From Promethearchaeota archaeon (lineage in GTDB: Archaea; Asgardarchaeota; Lokiarchaeia; Sigyniarchaeales; SOKP01), in NCBI GenBank assembly GCA_016840085.1, contig JAEOTA010000036.1, positions 1 through 64,000 on the forward strand: a DNA stretch of 64,000 nucleotides, written 5' to 3'. The first letter of the stretch is position 1. Each line of letters begins with the position of its first letter. Of the stretch, positions 9,239 through 18,077 are shown in pieces. The notes below the pieces were generated by a model, which saw nothing but the letters and a program-made list of their open reading frames with translations, was not told the DNA's origin and ran no database searches. The translations under genes and the position numbers were made by a program.

Positions 9239-9405
9239 TTTAGATAACGCTCTTAGTAAATTTTGAAAAATTGTTATAAAATAATTAAGTTAGTTTCATA
9301 TTTAATATTTACATTATAAATGTCATTTATTTTATACCTCTTGGTACATTATGATCTTTTCTCCTTAAAAACTAAAAATTTTTGAGTATCTTACTCTGAG
9401 AAAAT

Positions 9406-10140
9406 TTATTTCTCAACTAATTTAAATAAATCATCAAGCGACTCAATTAATAAGTCAGGATGTTGTTCTGCGAGTATTTCTTTATGACTAACTCCACTAG
9501 TAACTCCAATAGTCCAAAATCCAGCTTCTCTACCTGCGATAATGTCTGATGGCATATCACCAATCATTACGAATTCATCTCTTTTCCTTTTATCATATGT
9601 TTCTAGAGGTGGTTGAAGTGCCATAGGATCTGGTTTTTGGACAGGTATTTTATCGCTTCCGTAGATACCTTTAAAAAAGTTATTAATGCCTTCATTTTCT
9701 AGATGTTCAATTATAGTCTCAGTTTTATTATGAGACACAATAAAAAGATCGAAAATCTTTTTAAATCTATCCAAGAGAGGTTTCACAGCAGGAAATAAGG
9801 GAGCATCTTTAGAATATTCTAAATATTTAGAAAAAATCTTTATTGCTATGCGTAGTTTTTTAAAATATGATAAATCTTTAAGAACTGTGATATATTTGAA
9901 TATCTCATAAGATTCAAGCAGAACTTTCGGGAGAGGGTATCCTTGAATTGTTTCAAGTAGAGCACCTATCTCTTGAATTGTTGTATCCATATCAGTTGTA
10001 ATCCCTATTTCCTCAAGAACCTCTTTAATAGATCTTTCAAGAGGTTCTCTTACATCCAGTATAGTCCCATCAAAATCAAATATGATTGCTCGAAATGAAC
10101 CATTTTGAAGTCGTTTTATTAATTCTTCCCCATTATTCAT
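9406..10140 (-). CDS. HAD-superfamily hydrolase (phosphoglycolate phosphatase-like)
   Basis: The 244-residue protein has all HAD motifs: I, FDFDGTILD (nucleophile D22, acid D24); II, FIVSHNKT; III, a Lys in VQKPDP; IV, GDMPSDIIAGREAG. The alpha-helical cap between motifs I and II places it in subfamily IA with phosphoglycolate phosphatase and PpaX-like enzymes. It probably removes phosphate from a small metabolite in the cytoplasm; substrate cannot be read from sequence. It stands alone between the surface-protein block and the transporter pair. Confidence 0.8.
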   Translation of the reverse strand: MNNGEELIKRLQNGSFRAIIFDFDGTILDVREPLERSIKEVLEEIGITTDMDTTIQEIGALLETIQGYPLPKVLLESYEIFKYITVLKDLSYFKKLRIAIKIFSKYLEYSKDAPLFPAVKPLLDRFKKIFDLFIVSHNKTETIIEHLENEGINNFFKGIYGSDKIPVQKPDPMALQPPLETYDKRKRDEFVMIGDMPSDIIAGREAGFWTIGVTSGVSHKEILAEQHPDLLIESLDDLFKLVEK

Positions 10141-10220
10141 GATTTAGTTTCCTAATTTCTAGAATAAGTGTTAATTATTTAAAAAAAGTCAAAGACTTTA
10201 AATTTTATTTTAGAATTAAT

Positions 10221-10907
10221 TCAAGAAAGCTTATGTTTTAAGGAGCCATATCCAAGCAGAATGCCACATATTAGCAGAGTATATATCATTATTTTTTGTC
10301 CTGTTGCTTGGATCAATAACCCTTCTGGAGTGCTAATACTTGGATTCAAATACAATGATATGAAATATATTGCCAAAATAACTGCAGAAATTGTTAATAT
10401 GCTGGCATAGAAATTGGAAAATTCTTTATTTCGAAAGATCGCAATTGAATATAGGATAATGTTGATAAAAATTGAAGAAAATGCAATAAGAACAAAAAAT
10501 TCATGAAGAGGATTTAAGAGATTTGATGGTGTAAAAGCAATCCCTATATAACATATTCCAGCAAGAACTCCCAAGATAGATCCAATATAGGAGAATATTC
10601 TTAAATTTTTAATGTGTGTAAATAAAAAAATAAAAGAAATGAAAAAGGGAATTTGGGATACCCCCCAAATGGAAAAAGTGATTAAAAAAAAAATAAAAGC
10701 TGTCTTATTAGGATTTCCTGAATGGGCAACAGTTCTTCCCAGATCACTAAAAAAATTATACCCGAATTGATAATTTGTTGTAGTAGGGTCCACATAAGTT
10801 CCACCCTTATAAAAGAACATTGCAATGCTAGTTAAAATTATGAATTGAGCGCAACCCAATATATTAAATATAGACGCCCACTTCTTTAGGAAATTCCTTG
10901 AAATCAT
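10221..10907 (-). CDS. DUF998-like membrane protein
   Basis: The 228-residue protein has about six predicted membrane helices. The stretch YNFFSDLGRTVAHSG after the first helix resembles the conserved SDLG region of DUF998 proteins, which have no established function. Its start codon overlaps the last four bases of the upstream MFS gene, so the two are translationally coupled and may act together. Confidence 0.55.
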   Translation of the reverse strand: MISRNFLKKWASIFNILGCAQFIILTSIAMFFYKGGTYVDPTTTNYQFGYNFFSDLGRTVAHSGNPNKTAFIFFLITFSIWGVSQIPFFISFIFLFTHIKNLRIFSYIGSILGVLAGICYIGIAFTPSNLLNPLHEFFVLIAFSSIFINIILYSIAIFRNKEFSNFYASILTISAVILAIYFISLYLNPSISTPEGLLIQATGQKIMIYTLLICGILLGYGSLKHKLS

Positions 10908-12121
10908 TCTAATATACTTTCAATTTCTTTTAATTTTCTAATAAAAATAAGCACTATAAAGAAGATTACAACTAATGTCAAAGATAATGCAAGATATGCT
11001 AAACCAATATCTATATCTGCTATAAACCCGAGAAAAAGTTGCGATATAAAAAATGTCACTCCAAGAGAACTTTCTGAAATGCTACTATATTTGGATGTTT
11101 TTTTCATTATATTAAGAGTGAGGAATAATTTTGATGCTGCTCCATATAGGAATCCATAGAAAAATCCTGAAAACATAAATAAAATTATGAAAAGAGAATA
11201 AACTTCATTTAAAATGAATAAAATAAACAGAAATGAGTAAATAATCAGTATAAGTGTTGAAGCAACTTTTAGTTTGTTTAAAGCTAAAGAAGTTGCCAAA
11301 TACAACGCTAATGATTGCGTTAGTGTTGCAAACACATTAACAAAATATGTGCTTGAAGGATGAAAACCTAATAATTCAGATCTAATTGGATATAGCAAAG
11401 TACCATTTCCTGAAGCAAAAGAAGTAGCAAATATTAATAGTAAAGGGATGATCACAGGGATATAATAATTGCTTATTGTTATTGATTTTTGCTTGTCTTC
11501 AGAATCATTAGTATTAAAATCAGAAGTACTACTTTGAATTCCTAGATTAGGATTAATTGGCTCTTGGAAGAATAAAATTGCTATAAACGCATTTATTGCT
11601 AGAAAAATTGGATTAATATAAAATAGAAATTTTAAATCATCTATAAATTGTAAAAAAATAGCCCCAAATAATAATCCTAAAACTATTGCGACACTCCATG
11701 AGAGGTTAAATCTTGCCAAATATTTCTGGTGATTGATAGATTGATTATCCGAAATACTTGCTTGTAGATTTGGGAAAAAAAATCCTAAGATGAACCCTTC
11801 AAATAGCCTTTCAATTAAAAAAGCAATAGGATCCAATGTAATGTAATAAGTTAATTGAGCACATGTAGCCCCTATCATCGAAATAATTACACTTTTTCTT
11901 CGTCCTAATTTATCTGAGATTTTATTTAATACAATTGGTGAAATACTATAAGTAATGGTAAGAGCTGTGGATAATAGACTAATAATTTTTATTGGAACTC
12001 CTTGTTGAAAGAAATAAATTGGCGTTGCTAACATTAAAAGGGGATTACTAAAAGCATAAATAAATGCTAAACATAGTACGGGCCAAAACCGCCATTTTTG
12101 ACTAAGTTGCATAGTTTCCAT
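10904..12121 (-). CDS. MFS transporter
   Basis: The 405-residue protein has about 12 membrane helices. The loop between helices 2 and 3 reads NKISDKLGRRKS, the MFS signature, with an Arg-rich variant. A central hydrophilic loop (about 190-220) separates two six-helix halves. Substrate is unknown; drug or sugar efflux is typical of this class. It is the first gene of a two-gene unit with the DUF998-like protein and is divergent from a second MFS gene 143 bp away. Confidence 0.75.
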   Translation of the reverse strand: METMQLSQKWRFWPVLCLAFIYAFSNPLLMLATPIYFFQQGVPIKIISLLSTALTITYSISPIVLNKISDKLGRRKSVIISMIGATCAQLTYYITLDPIAFLIERLFEGFILGFFFPNLQASISDNQSINHQKYLARFNLSWSVAIVLGLLFGAIFLQFIDDLKFLFYINPIFLAINAFIAILFFQEPINPNLGIQSSTSDFNTNDSEDKQKSITISNYYIPVIIPLLLIFATSFASGNGTLLYPIRSELLGFHPSSTYFVNVFATLTQSLALYLATSLALNKLKVASTLILIIYSFLFILFILNEVYSLFIILFMFSGFFYGFLYGAASKLFLTLNIMKKTSKYSSISESSLGVTFFISQLFLGFIADIDIGLAYLALSLTLVVIFFIVLIFIRKLKEIESILE

Positions 12122-12264
12122 TGCTAATATTTCACTTAATAATAACTCGCTTAATCTAAAGAATAAAAGAAAAAATGATTAGTATTTTTTAAAGTTAAAG
12201 AGATAGAAATCTTTTATTTTCAATATGTATTTTTTTTATTTAATTTGGGGAATATTTTATTACG

Positions 12265-13689
12265 ATGTCAGATTTAGATGAAAATAAGCCCAGTATTCAT
12301 CTCTTTAAATCTTTTTGGGCATTATATTTTTTAACTGGGTGCTTTTCTATTGCCTTTAGCGGGATATATATTTTAATTGTGCCATTATCATCACTTTTTT
12401 GGCCAAATGAGCCTTATCACGCTCTTGAAATGGGCTTTTTGATCAGCTCTATGTTTTGGGCTAATTCTCTAGCAGGTTTAATATTTGGCAGGCTTATCGA
12501 TAAATTTAGTCGGACTAAAATCCTTTTTTTAATCGCAGTCATAAGAGGAATGAGTATGATTATGCTAAGTATAACGGTTATAGGGAAAGGGATAAACTCA
12601 TGGTTATATTTCTATATATTCACTACCATTATAGGTGTGTCTGCGGGAGGAAATTATCCCTCCATAGCTTCACTTTCAAATGATATGGTTCCTTTAGAAT
12701 ATAGATCTCGGTTTTTTGGAATACGCAATATTATAAGATCTGTATTTCAATTATCCGGCTTCTTATTAACAGGATTTTTAGTTCTCTTAGATCTATGGCG
12801 TTTATTTTTTATTAGTTCAGGTGTAGCCATAATAATTACTAGTATATTAATGATTCTGACAATTCATGAACCAAAGAGAGGAATTCAACGTGAAGAACTC
12901 TCTGAAGTTCTCAGAGTAGATAAAATCTCTTATGAATTTCAGTTAGACTTTAAAATGATGCGTAAGACTATATTAAGTAAAACTAATATGGTTGCCTTAA
13001 TAGAAGGTATTTTTACAAGTGTTTTTATGGGGAGTTTAACAATATTATTCCTTCCATATCTTCAAACTAGTCCTCATAATTTTTCTCCACTTGCTACCGG
13101 AGCACTTTTAGCATTGTTTGGATTGACTAGTGGATTATTTATGAAATTATTCCTTACAAAATTATCTGATAGATTTTCTGAGAAAAATGATATTAGAAGA
13201 ATCTATTTTATTATAATGGCATTAGCAGTAGGTGCTGCTTCTTTTGTTCTACTATTTTATCTCCCTTTACCACACTTTACTGTAGAAGAAGGAGAGAATC
13301 TTCTATTATTTTTTTCATTTCCAATGATATGGATTATAGGAATAATTGAATCTTTATCTTCCGCAGTTTCTTCGTTATATGAAATTAATCAGCCTCCAGT
13401 TTTGCAAGAAATAAATCTTCCGGAAGCTCAAGGGCAAGTTGTTTCATTAAACAGATTGTTAGAAGCCATTGGTTGGGGTTCAGGCCCCTTGATTGTTGGA
13501 ATCTTTATTGAGTTATCTGGTGAAAATTACCAATTAGTAGCCTTATTAATAGGGATTTTTGCAATTCCGGGGATTATTCTCTGGATATTGAGCATAAAAT
13601 GGTATCAGAAAGATAAAAAAGCAATTTCTTTAATCTTAGTAAAAAGGGCAGGAATGTTGAAATCAAAAGACAATAAAAAAAGTGAATAA
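12265..13689 (+). CDS. MFS transporter
   Basis: The 474-residue protein has about 12 membrane helices. The signature loop GRLIDKFSRTKILF lies between helices 2 and 3, and a longer central cytoplasmic loop lies near residues 205-245. It is not a close copy of the divergent neighbour. Conserved acidic and proline residues (PPVLQEINLPEAQGQ) before helix 11 suggest a distinct subfamily. The gene ends before an AAAGAATTCTTT palindrome at 13694-13705 that runs into a T tract, a likely transcript end. Substrate is unknown. Confidence 0.75.
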   Translation: MSDLDENKPSIHLFKSFWALYFLTGCFSIAFSGIYILIVPLSSLFWPNEPYHALEMGFLISSMFWANSLAGLIFGRLIDKFSRTKILFLIAVIRGMSMIMLSITVIGKGINSWLYFYIFTTIIGVSAGGNYPSIASLSNDMVPLEYRSRFFGIRNIIRSVFQLSGFLLTGFLVLLDLWRLFFISSGVAIIITSILMILTIHEPKRGIQREELSEVLRVDKISYEFQLDFKMMRKTILSKTNMVALIEGIFTSVFMGSLTILFLPYLQTSPHNFSPLATGALLALFGLTSGLFMKLFLTKLSDRFSEKNDIRRIYFIIMALAVGAASFVLLFYLPLPHFTVEEGENLLLFFSFPMIWIIGIIESLSSAVSSLYEINQPPVLQEINLPEAQGQVVSLNRLLEAIGWGSGPLIVGIFIELSGENYQLVALLIGIFAIPGIILWILSIKWYQKDKKAISLILVKRAGMLKSKDNKKSE

Positions 13690-13858
13690 TTTGAAAGAAT
13701 TCTTTTTTTTTGATCTTTCGGTTTTCCTTTTATTTATTAAAACTTTCTTAATTTATATCTTATCAAATGTAAAAGTTTACATCAAATATCTCGACCTTTT
13801 CATAATAATAGAAGAAATAAATATATTTTACGAAGAAAAGATTAAGTACTTTTTTTAA

Positions 13859-15145
13859 CTATTGTTTTTCTTTCTTTTCTAATCGTTCTAATGCATTTCG
13901 AATCTTTTTTAATTCTTCTAAATTTAACTTGTCTTCTTGTATAATCTTATTCTTCTCTAAACTCTCATTCTTTGATTGGGCTTCTAATAATCTTATTTTA
14001 TCCCTTATCGCAGCACGAATAAATTCAGATTGTGATTGACGCGAAATCTGTGCATAATATTTAATATTATCTAATTCAGTGATACTTGCTAAAAATTTGA
14101 CCTGTTGACTTTTTTTCAATGCTTTTTCTACTTCTTTTAATTCTTCTTTTCTCTTTTTTTTCTCAATTTCTCTTGCTCTTGTTTCTTCTACATCTGGTTT
14201 TTCCAGATAAATTCCATTTCTATGAGCGGGAATAACTTTTTTCTTTAATTCACTCATAATACTAGATCTAAGAGAGATAGGTGTGGGGGGTTCTTCAACT
14301 GAAGCTTTATATGTTATTTGTGCTTCAGGATCGTCCCACCGTAGTGTTTGGAGCGATTCAAGTTGAATTATTGACTTCGGGAGTTCCTTTATTTTGTTTC
14401 GCCACAAAAAGAGAGATTTTAAGGATGTTAAATTTTTGAATGACTCAGGAAGAGTTGTGAGATCATTACCACTTAAATAAAGTACTTTAAGAGACTTTAA
14501 ATTTCCAATCGTATCTGGGAGTACCTCTAATCGATTTTCACCCAACCATAAGGTCCTTAGTGAGGAAAGATTCCCTATTGATTCTGGGAGTGTCGTTAAT
14601 TGATTATTTCCTAAACTTAGATAACTTAATGAGGAAAGGTTTCCAATTGACTCGGGGAGTGTTGTTAGCTTTGTTCCCGTCAAATATAGTTCCTTAAGTG
14701 ATGATAAATTTCCGATTGACTCAGGGATACTCTTTAATGGATTATTTTCTAAAATAAGTATTTTAAGAAATTTTAAATTTCCTATTGATTTTGGAATTGT
14801 CTCTAATTTATTTGACTTAAAACTAAGATATTCAAGCGATGTGAGATTTCCAATCGACTCAGGGATAGTTTTTAGATAATTATAACGTAAATAAAGTAAA
14901 TTAAGTGATCTAAGGTTCCCAATCGACTCTGGAAGTATCCTTAATTTTTTGCCCCGTTCTCGTAATACCCTACCATCCAACATTAGCATAGTTATTTGAT
15001 CGCCATCTATTTTAACCCCTAAGGTTGATTCCTTTATGTTTTCTACTCGAGGAATAGGCTTCCCTATCAATTCTTCTAGTTCTCTTAATGTTTCAGCTTC
15101 TTCTGTTTTTAAATTATGTTTTTCACTCATTTGTTTAAATTTCAC
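13859..15145 (-). CDS. leucine-rich repeat protein with ribbon-helix-helix segment
   Basis: The 428-residue protein has three parts. Residues about 60-265 form eight or nine 23-residue LRRs of the form LPESIGNLSSLKxLxLxxNxL, like Asgard and eukaryotic Ras-suppressor-type LRRs. Residues about 300-345 are a highly charged helix. Residues about 349-388 (VKFLASITELDNIKYYAQIS, then SQSEFIRAAIRDKI) match the beta-helix-helix pattern of CopG/Arc ribbon-helix-helix DNA-binding domains. A coiled coil follows to the end. This suggests a dimeric DNA-binding protein with an LRR interaction module. Start may be the GTG at 15145 or the ATG at 15130. It lies downstream of a small ORF and an operator-like array. 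Confidence 0.75.
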   Translation of the reverse strand: MKFKQMSEKHNLKTEEAETLRELEELIGKPIPRVENIKESTLGVKIDGDQITMLMLDGRVLRERGKKLRILPESIGNLRSLNLLYLRYNYLKTIPESIGNLTSLEYLSFKSNKLETIPKSIGNLKFLKILILENNPLKSIPESIGNLSSLKELYLTGTKLTTLPESIGNLSSLSYLSLGNNQLTTLPESIGNLSSLRTLWLGENRLEVLPDTIGNLKSLKVLYLSGNDLTTLPESFKNLTSLKSLFLWRNKIKELPKSIIQLESLQTLRWDDPEAQITYKASVEEPPTPISLRSSIMSELKKKVIPAHRNGIYLEKPDVEETRAREIEKKKRKEELKEVEKALKKSQQVKFLASITELDNIKYYAQISRQSQSEFIRAAIRDKIRLLEAQSKNESLEKNKIIQEDKLNLEELKKIRNALERLEKKEKQ

Positions 15146-15181
15146 CCTTTTAATAATTTGATTTAAACCTATTTTAATTTT

Positions 15182-15322
15182 TCATTTTTTTTTTACTTTT
15201 ACTTTTAATTCGTTATTCTCAGCCATTCTAACCAGTTTTAATTCCCTCATTACCCTAGTTCTCATATTTGTGATTCCATTAATTTCTTCTTGTTCTGGCT
15301 TTTTTAATAACATCTGAGTCAT
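15182..15322 (-). CDS. small basic ORF upstream of the LRR-RHH gene
   Basis: A 46-codon ORF starts with ATG at 15322, preceded by an AAGG element about 9 bases upstream, and ends with TGA at 15182. The product begins MTQMLLKKPEQEEING and ends with a Lys-rich tail (KVKVKKK). It sits directly between the operator-like array and the LRR-RHH gene on the same strand, 36 bp from the latter. It could be a small partner protein or a leader peptide. I do not recognise a family, and it may not be translated. Confidence 0.4.
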   Translation of the reverse strand: MTQMLLKKPEQEEINGITNMRTRVMRELKLVRMAENNELKVKVKKK

Positions 15323-15345
15323 TTTTTTCAGCCTTAAATTTCTCT

Positions 15346-15413
15346 ATGTACTGATTATGTACATGATCATATTATGAATTATCCTATTTAAATCTTATGT
15401 ACCGAATATGTAC
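15346..15413. promoter_or_regulatory. operator-like repeat pair around a TATA box
   Basis: Two 17-bp elements, ATGTACTGATTATGTAC (15346-15362) and ATGTACCGAATATGTAC (15397-15413), differ at only three positions. Each holds two ATGTAC hexamers 11 bp apart, about one helical turn, and the two elements start 51 bp apart. On the minus strand ATTTAAATA at 15393-15385 fits a TATA box; the start of transcription expected about 25 bp downstream falls in the first element. One element covers the upstream BRE/TATA edge and the other the start site, an arrangement suited to repression of the small ORF and LRR-RHH gene. Confidence 0.6.
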
Positions 15414-15501
15414 ACAAAAATAAAATTTGCCCATAAATTCTACTTTTTTGAGTTCTTTTCAGAAAATAAGAGGAATTTAGTTTTAATATTAAAACTCTAG
15501 G

Positions 15502-17862
15502 TTAAATTAAAGCATGTTCCGTTCTTCTTATAATCTCATCTTGCAAATCGGAACCCAAGTTAATGAAGTAATCGCTGTATCCAGCAACTCTGACGATTAA
15601 GTTTCTAAATCTCTCTGGGCTTCTCTGTGCAGCTCGTAGAGTATCTGCTGAGACAACATTAAATTGAATATGATGGCCATCCATTTTAAAATAAGCACGA
15701 ATTAAATGAGTTAGATTATTTATACCTGTATCACTCGAAAAGAACTTAGGCGAGAATTTTTGATTTAATAATGTCCCTCCAGTACGTAGATGATCAATTT
15801 TACCTGCAGAGTTAATCACTGCGGTTGGTCCTTTAAGATCCATTCCCTGAACGGGGGATATACCTTCTGATAATGGTTTAAAGGCTTTTCTACCATCTGG
15901 AGTCGCACCAGTTACTTGACCAAAATAAATATGGACAGTTGTTGGCAAGAGATTAATCCTGTGTGCACCACCTCTCGTATTAGGGCGTCCATTTATTGAA
16001 TCATATACAATTTCAAAGACGTCCTGAGTGATGGAATCCGCATAATCATCATCATTCCCATATTTAGGCGTTTTATTTAGTAATTTTTGTCGCAAATCTT
16101 CAGATCCATTAAAATCATTCTTTAGGGCTTTCAGAAGTTCTTCCATCTTGAAATTATTATTGTCATAAATGTTATACTTTAATGAAGCTAGACAATCTGT
16201 TATGCTCCCCATACCTACGATTTGAATATAGGAAGTATTATATCTTGCACCACCATCGTTATAATCCTTTCCTTTCTTGATGCAATCTTCAATTATTATA
16301 GATAAAAAGGGAGAGGGGTTTTGAGCCCAAATCCGTTCAATAATTTGGTTGCCTTTTATTTTTATATCTACAAAATGACATATTTGTTTAGAATAAGCTT
16401 CCATTAACTCATCAAAATTTTTAAAAACTGTTGGGTTCCCCGTTTTTAATCCAATCTGTTTTTTAGTTAGAGGATCGAAACCATTATTAAGAGTAATTTC
16501 AAGAATTTTCACTAAATTAAAATATCCTGTTAGAATATATGCTTCCTTTCCAAAGGCTCCAGCTTCAACACACCCACTTGCCCCAGCATTTCTTGCATCA
16601 ATCAATGACTTTCCTTGACGTGTAAGTTCTTGAATAATCGCATCAGCATTAAATACTGATGGTTGACCAAATCCAGTTTTTATAATTTTAATAGCTCGTT
16701 TTAAAAAATCATCAGGAGTTTTTTTACTAATTTGGACATTACTACTTGGCTGTAAGATACGCATCTCTTCTATTACATCCAGAAGAATATACGATAATTC
16801 ATTCACACCGTCAGAACCATCTTCTTTTAAACCGCCAATATTAATATTACAAAAATCTGTGTATGTGCTACTTTCCTCTGCTGTAACACCTACTTTGGGC
16901 GGAGCAAGTTGGTTGTTAAATTTAATCCAAAACGCTTGAAGTAATTCTATAGCTTCTTCTTTAGTTAAAGTGCCATTAGAAATATCCTTTTTGAAAAAGG
17001 GATATAAATTTTGATCAAGACGTCCAGGATTGAAAGAATCCCAGGTATTATATTCAGTTATAACACCTAAATGGATAAACCAATAATGTTGTAATGCTTC
17101 CCAAAAATTTCTTGGAGCATTTGCCGGAACATATGAACAAATCTCTATTATTCGCTCTAATTCCCTTTTCCTTATAGGATCAGATTCATTTTCAGCTAAT
17201 ATTCTCGTTTTTTCGGCATATCTATTAGCATAAGCGATGATTGCATCTGCTGCTATACTCATAGCCTTCAATTCTTCTCTTTTGTCAAATGCATCGAGAT
17301 CATTATAAAAATCCAAATCTTCTATAGATTTTTTAATTAATTCTTTAAAGTCTAAAAAACCCATTTTCCAAATATTATCTCCTGCTACAGTATGTCCTGG
17401 AGCTCGTTGTTCCATAAATTCAGTAAAAATACCCGCTTCATAAGCATCAATCCATTCTTGGTCAACGTGAGAAAAAATCTTTTCTCTAATTGTTCTTCCT
17501 TTCCAAAATGGAATAATAATATCTTTCGATTTCTGTTTAGTTTCTTCATCAACTCTGAAAGAAATTTTTTTTCGAGAATTTAAAATTTCTAAGTCTTTCA
17601 AACTATGACAACAGACTTCTGGATAAGAGGGTGTAGCTTTAGGTTCCGGTCCTCTCTCTCCTACAATTAATTCACCATCGTTGATGCAAATTTCTTTATT
17701 TTCTAATATATATTGAAAAGCTTTAGCTCTAGCAACCGGGGGAGAGTGTTTGTGCGCTGCTCCTTTACTATAAAAATCAGTAATTAATAAAGCACGTTCC
17801 AGTGAGAGATATGGAATTGCTTCACGACTTTGTGTTCGTAGGTTTCTTATCCTCTCTCTCAT
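15502..17862 (-). CDS. hypD: glycyl radical enzyme, probable trans-4-hydroxy-L-proline dehydratase
   Basis: The 786-residue protein is a glycyl radical enzyme: thiyl-radical motif GCVE (C431, E433) and glycyl motif RVAGYSDYF (G761). Taking the Clostridioides HypD numbering I recall (F152, H160, D278, S334, F340, C434, E436, Y450, G765), every one of these residues is found here at an offset of -3 to -4: F149, H157, D275, S331, F337, C431, E433, Y447, G761. This supports dehydration of trans-4-hydroxyproline to pyrroline-5-carboxylate over choline lyase or glycerol dehydratase. The radical-SAM activating enzyme and pyrroline-5-carboxylate reductase usually found nearby are absent from the window, so activation must come from elsewhere. 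Acts anaerobically in the cytoplasm. Confidence 0.75.
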   Translation of the reverse strand: MRERIRNLRTQSREAIPYLSLERALLITDFYSKGAAHKHSPPVARAKAFQYILENKEICINDGELIVGERGPEPKATPSYPEVCCHSLKDLEILNSRKKISFRVDEETKQKSKDIIIPFWKGRTIREKIFSHVDQEWIDAYEAGIFTEFMEQRAPGHTVAGDNIWKMGFLDFKELIKKSIEDLDFYNDLDAFDKREELKAMSIAADAIIAYANRYAEKTRILAENESDPIRKRELERIIEICSYVPANAPRNFWEALQHYWFIHLGVITEYNTWDSFNPGRLDQNLYPFFKKDISNGTLTKEEAIELLQAFWIKFNNQLAPPKVGVTAEESSTYTDFCNINIGGLKEDGSDGVNELSYILLDVIEEMRILQPSSNVQISKKTPDDFLKRAIKIIKTGFGQPSVFNADAIIQELTRQGKSLIDARNAGASGCVEAGAFGKEAYILTGYFNLVKILEITLNNGFDPLTKKQIGLKTGNPTVFKNFDELMEAYSKQICHFVDIKIKGNQIIERIWAQNPSPFLSIIIEDCIKKGKDYNDGGARYNTSYIQIVGMGSITDCLASLKYNIYDNNNFKMEELLKALKNDFNGSEDLRQKLLNKTPKYGNDDDYADSITQDVFEIVYDSINGRPNTRGGAHRINLLPTTVHIYFGQVTGATPDGRKAFKPLSEGISPVQGMDLKGPTAVINSAGKIDHLRTGGTLLNQKFSPKFFSSDTGINNLTHLIRAYFKMDGHHIQFNVVSADTLRAAQRSPERFRNLIVRVAGYSDYFINLGSDLQDEIIRRTEHALI

Positions 17863-17881
17863 AATTGCTCTTAATGGTAAA

Positions 17882-17939
17882 ATTAGTATTGTATTCTTTT
17901 TCTGATATAATTCTCTTAATTACTAATATTAATACAATA
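17882..17939. promoter_or_regulatory. nested inverted repeats upstream of the glycyl radical enzyme
   Basis: ATTAGTA (17882-17888) pairs with TACTAAT (17921-17927), and TATTGTATT (17887-17895) pairs with AATACAATA (17931-17939). They lie 20-77 bp upstream of the hypD-like start codon in the region between divergent genes. This could be an operator, but the AT-rich background makes chance pairing plausible. Confidence 0.3.
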
Positions 17940-18077
17940 TCTCTAGGTTTAAAAAATATAGTCTTATTAAAAAAAATAAACCAAAACTTGAGAAAGTAGG
18001 AGATTTATTATTTTTTGCGAAATTCTCCTGATCATCATTTCAATTAGGACAAAATAAAAATATTGAGTAGTTTATAA

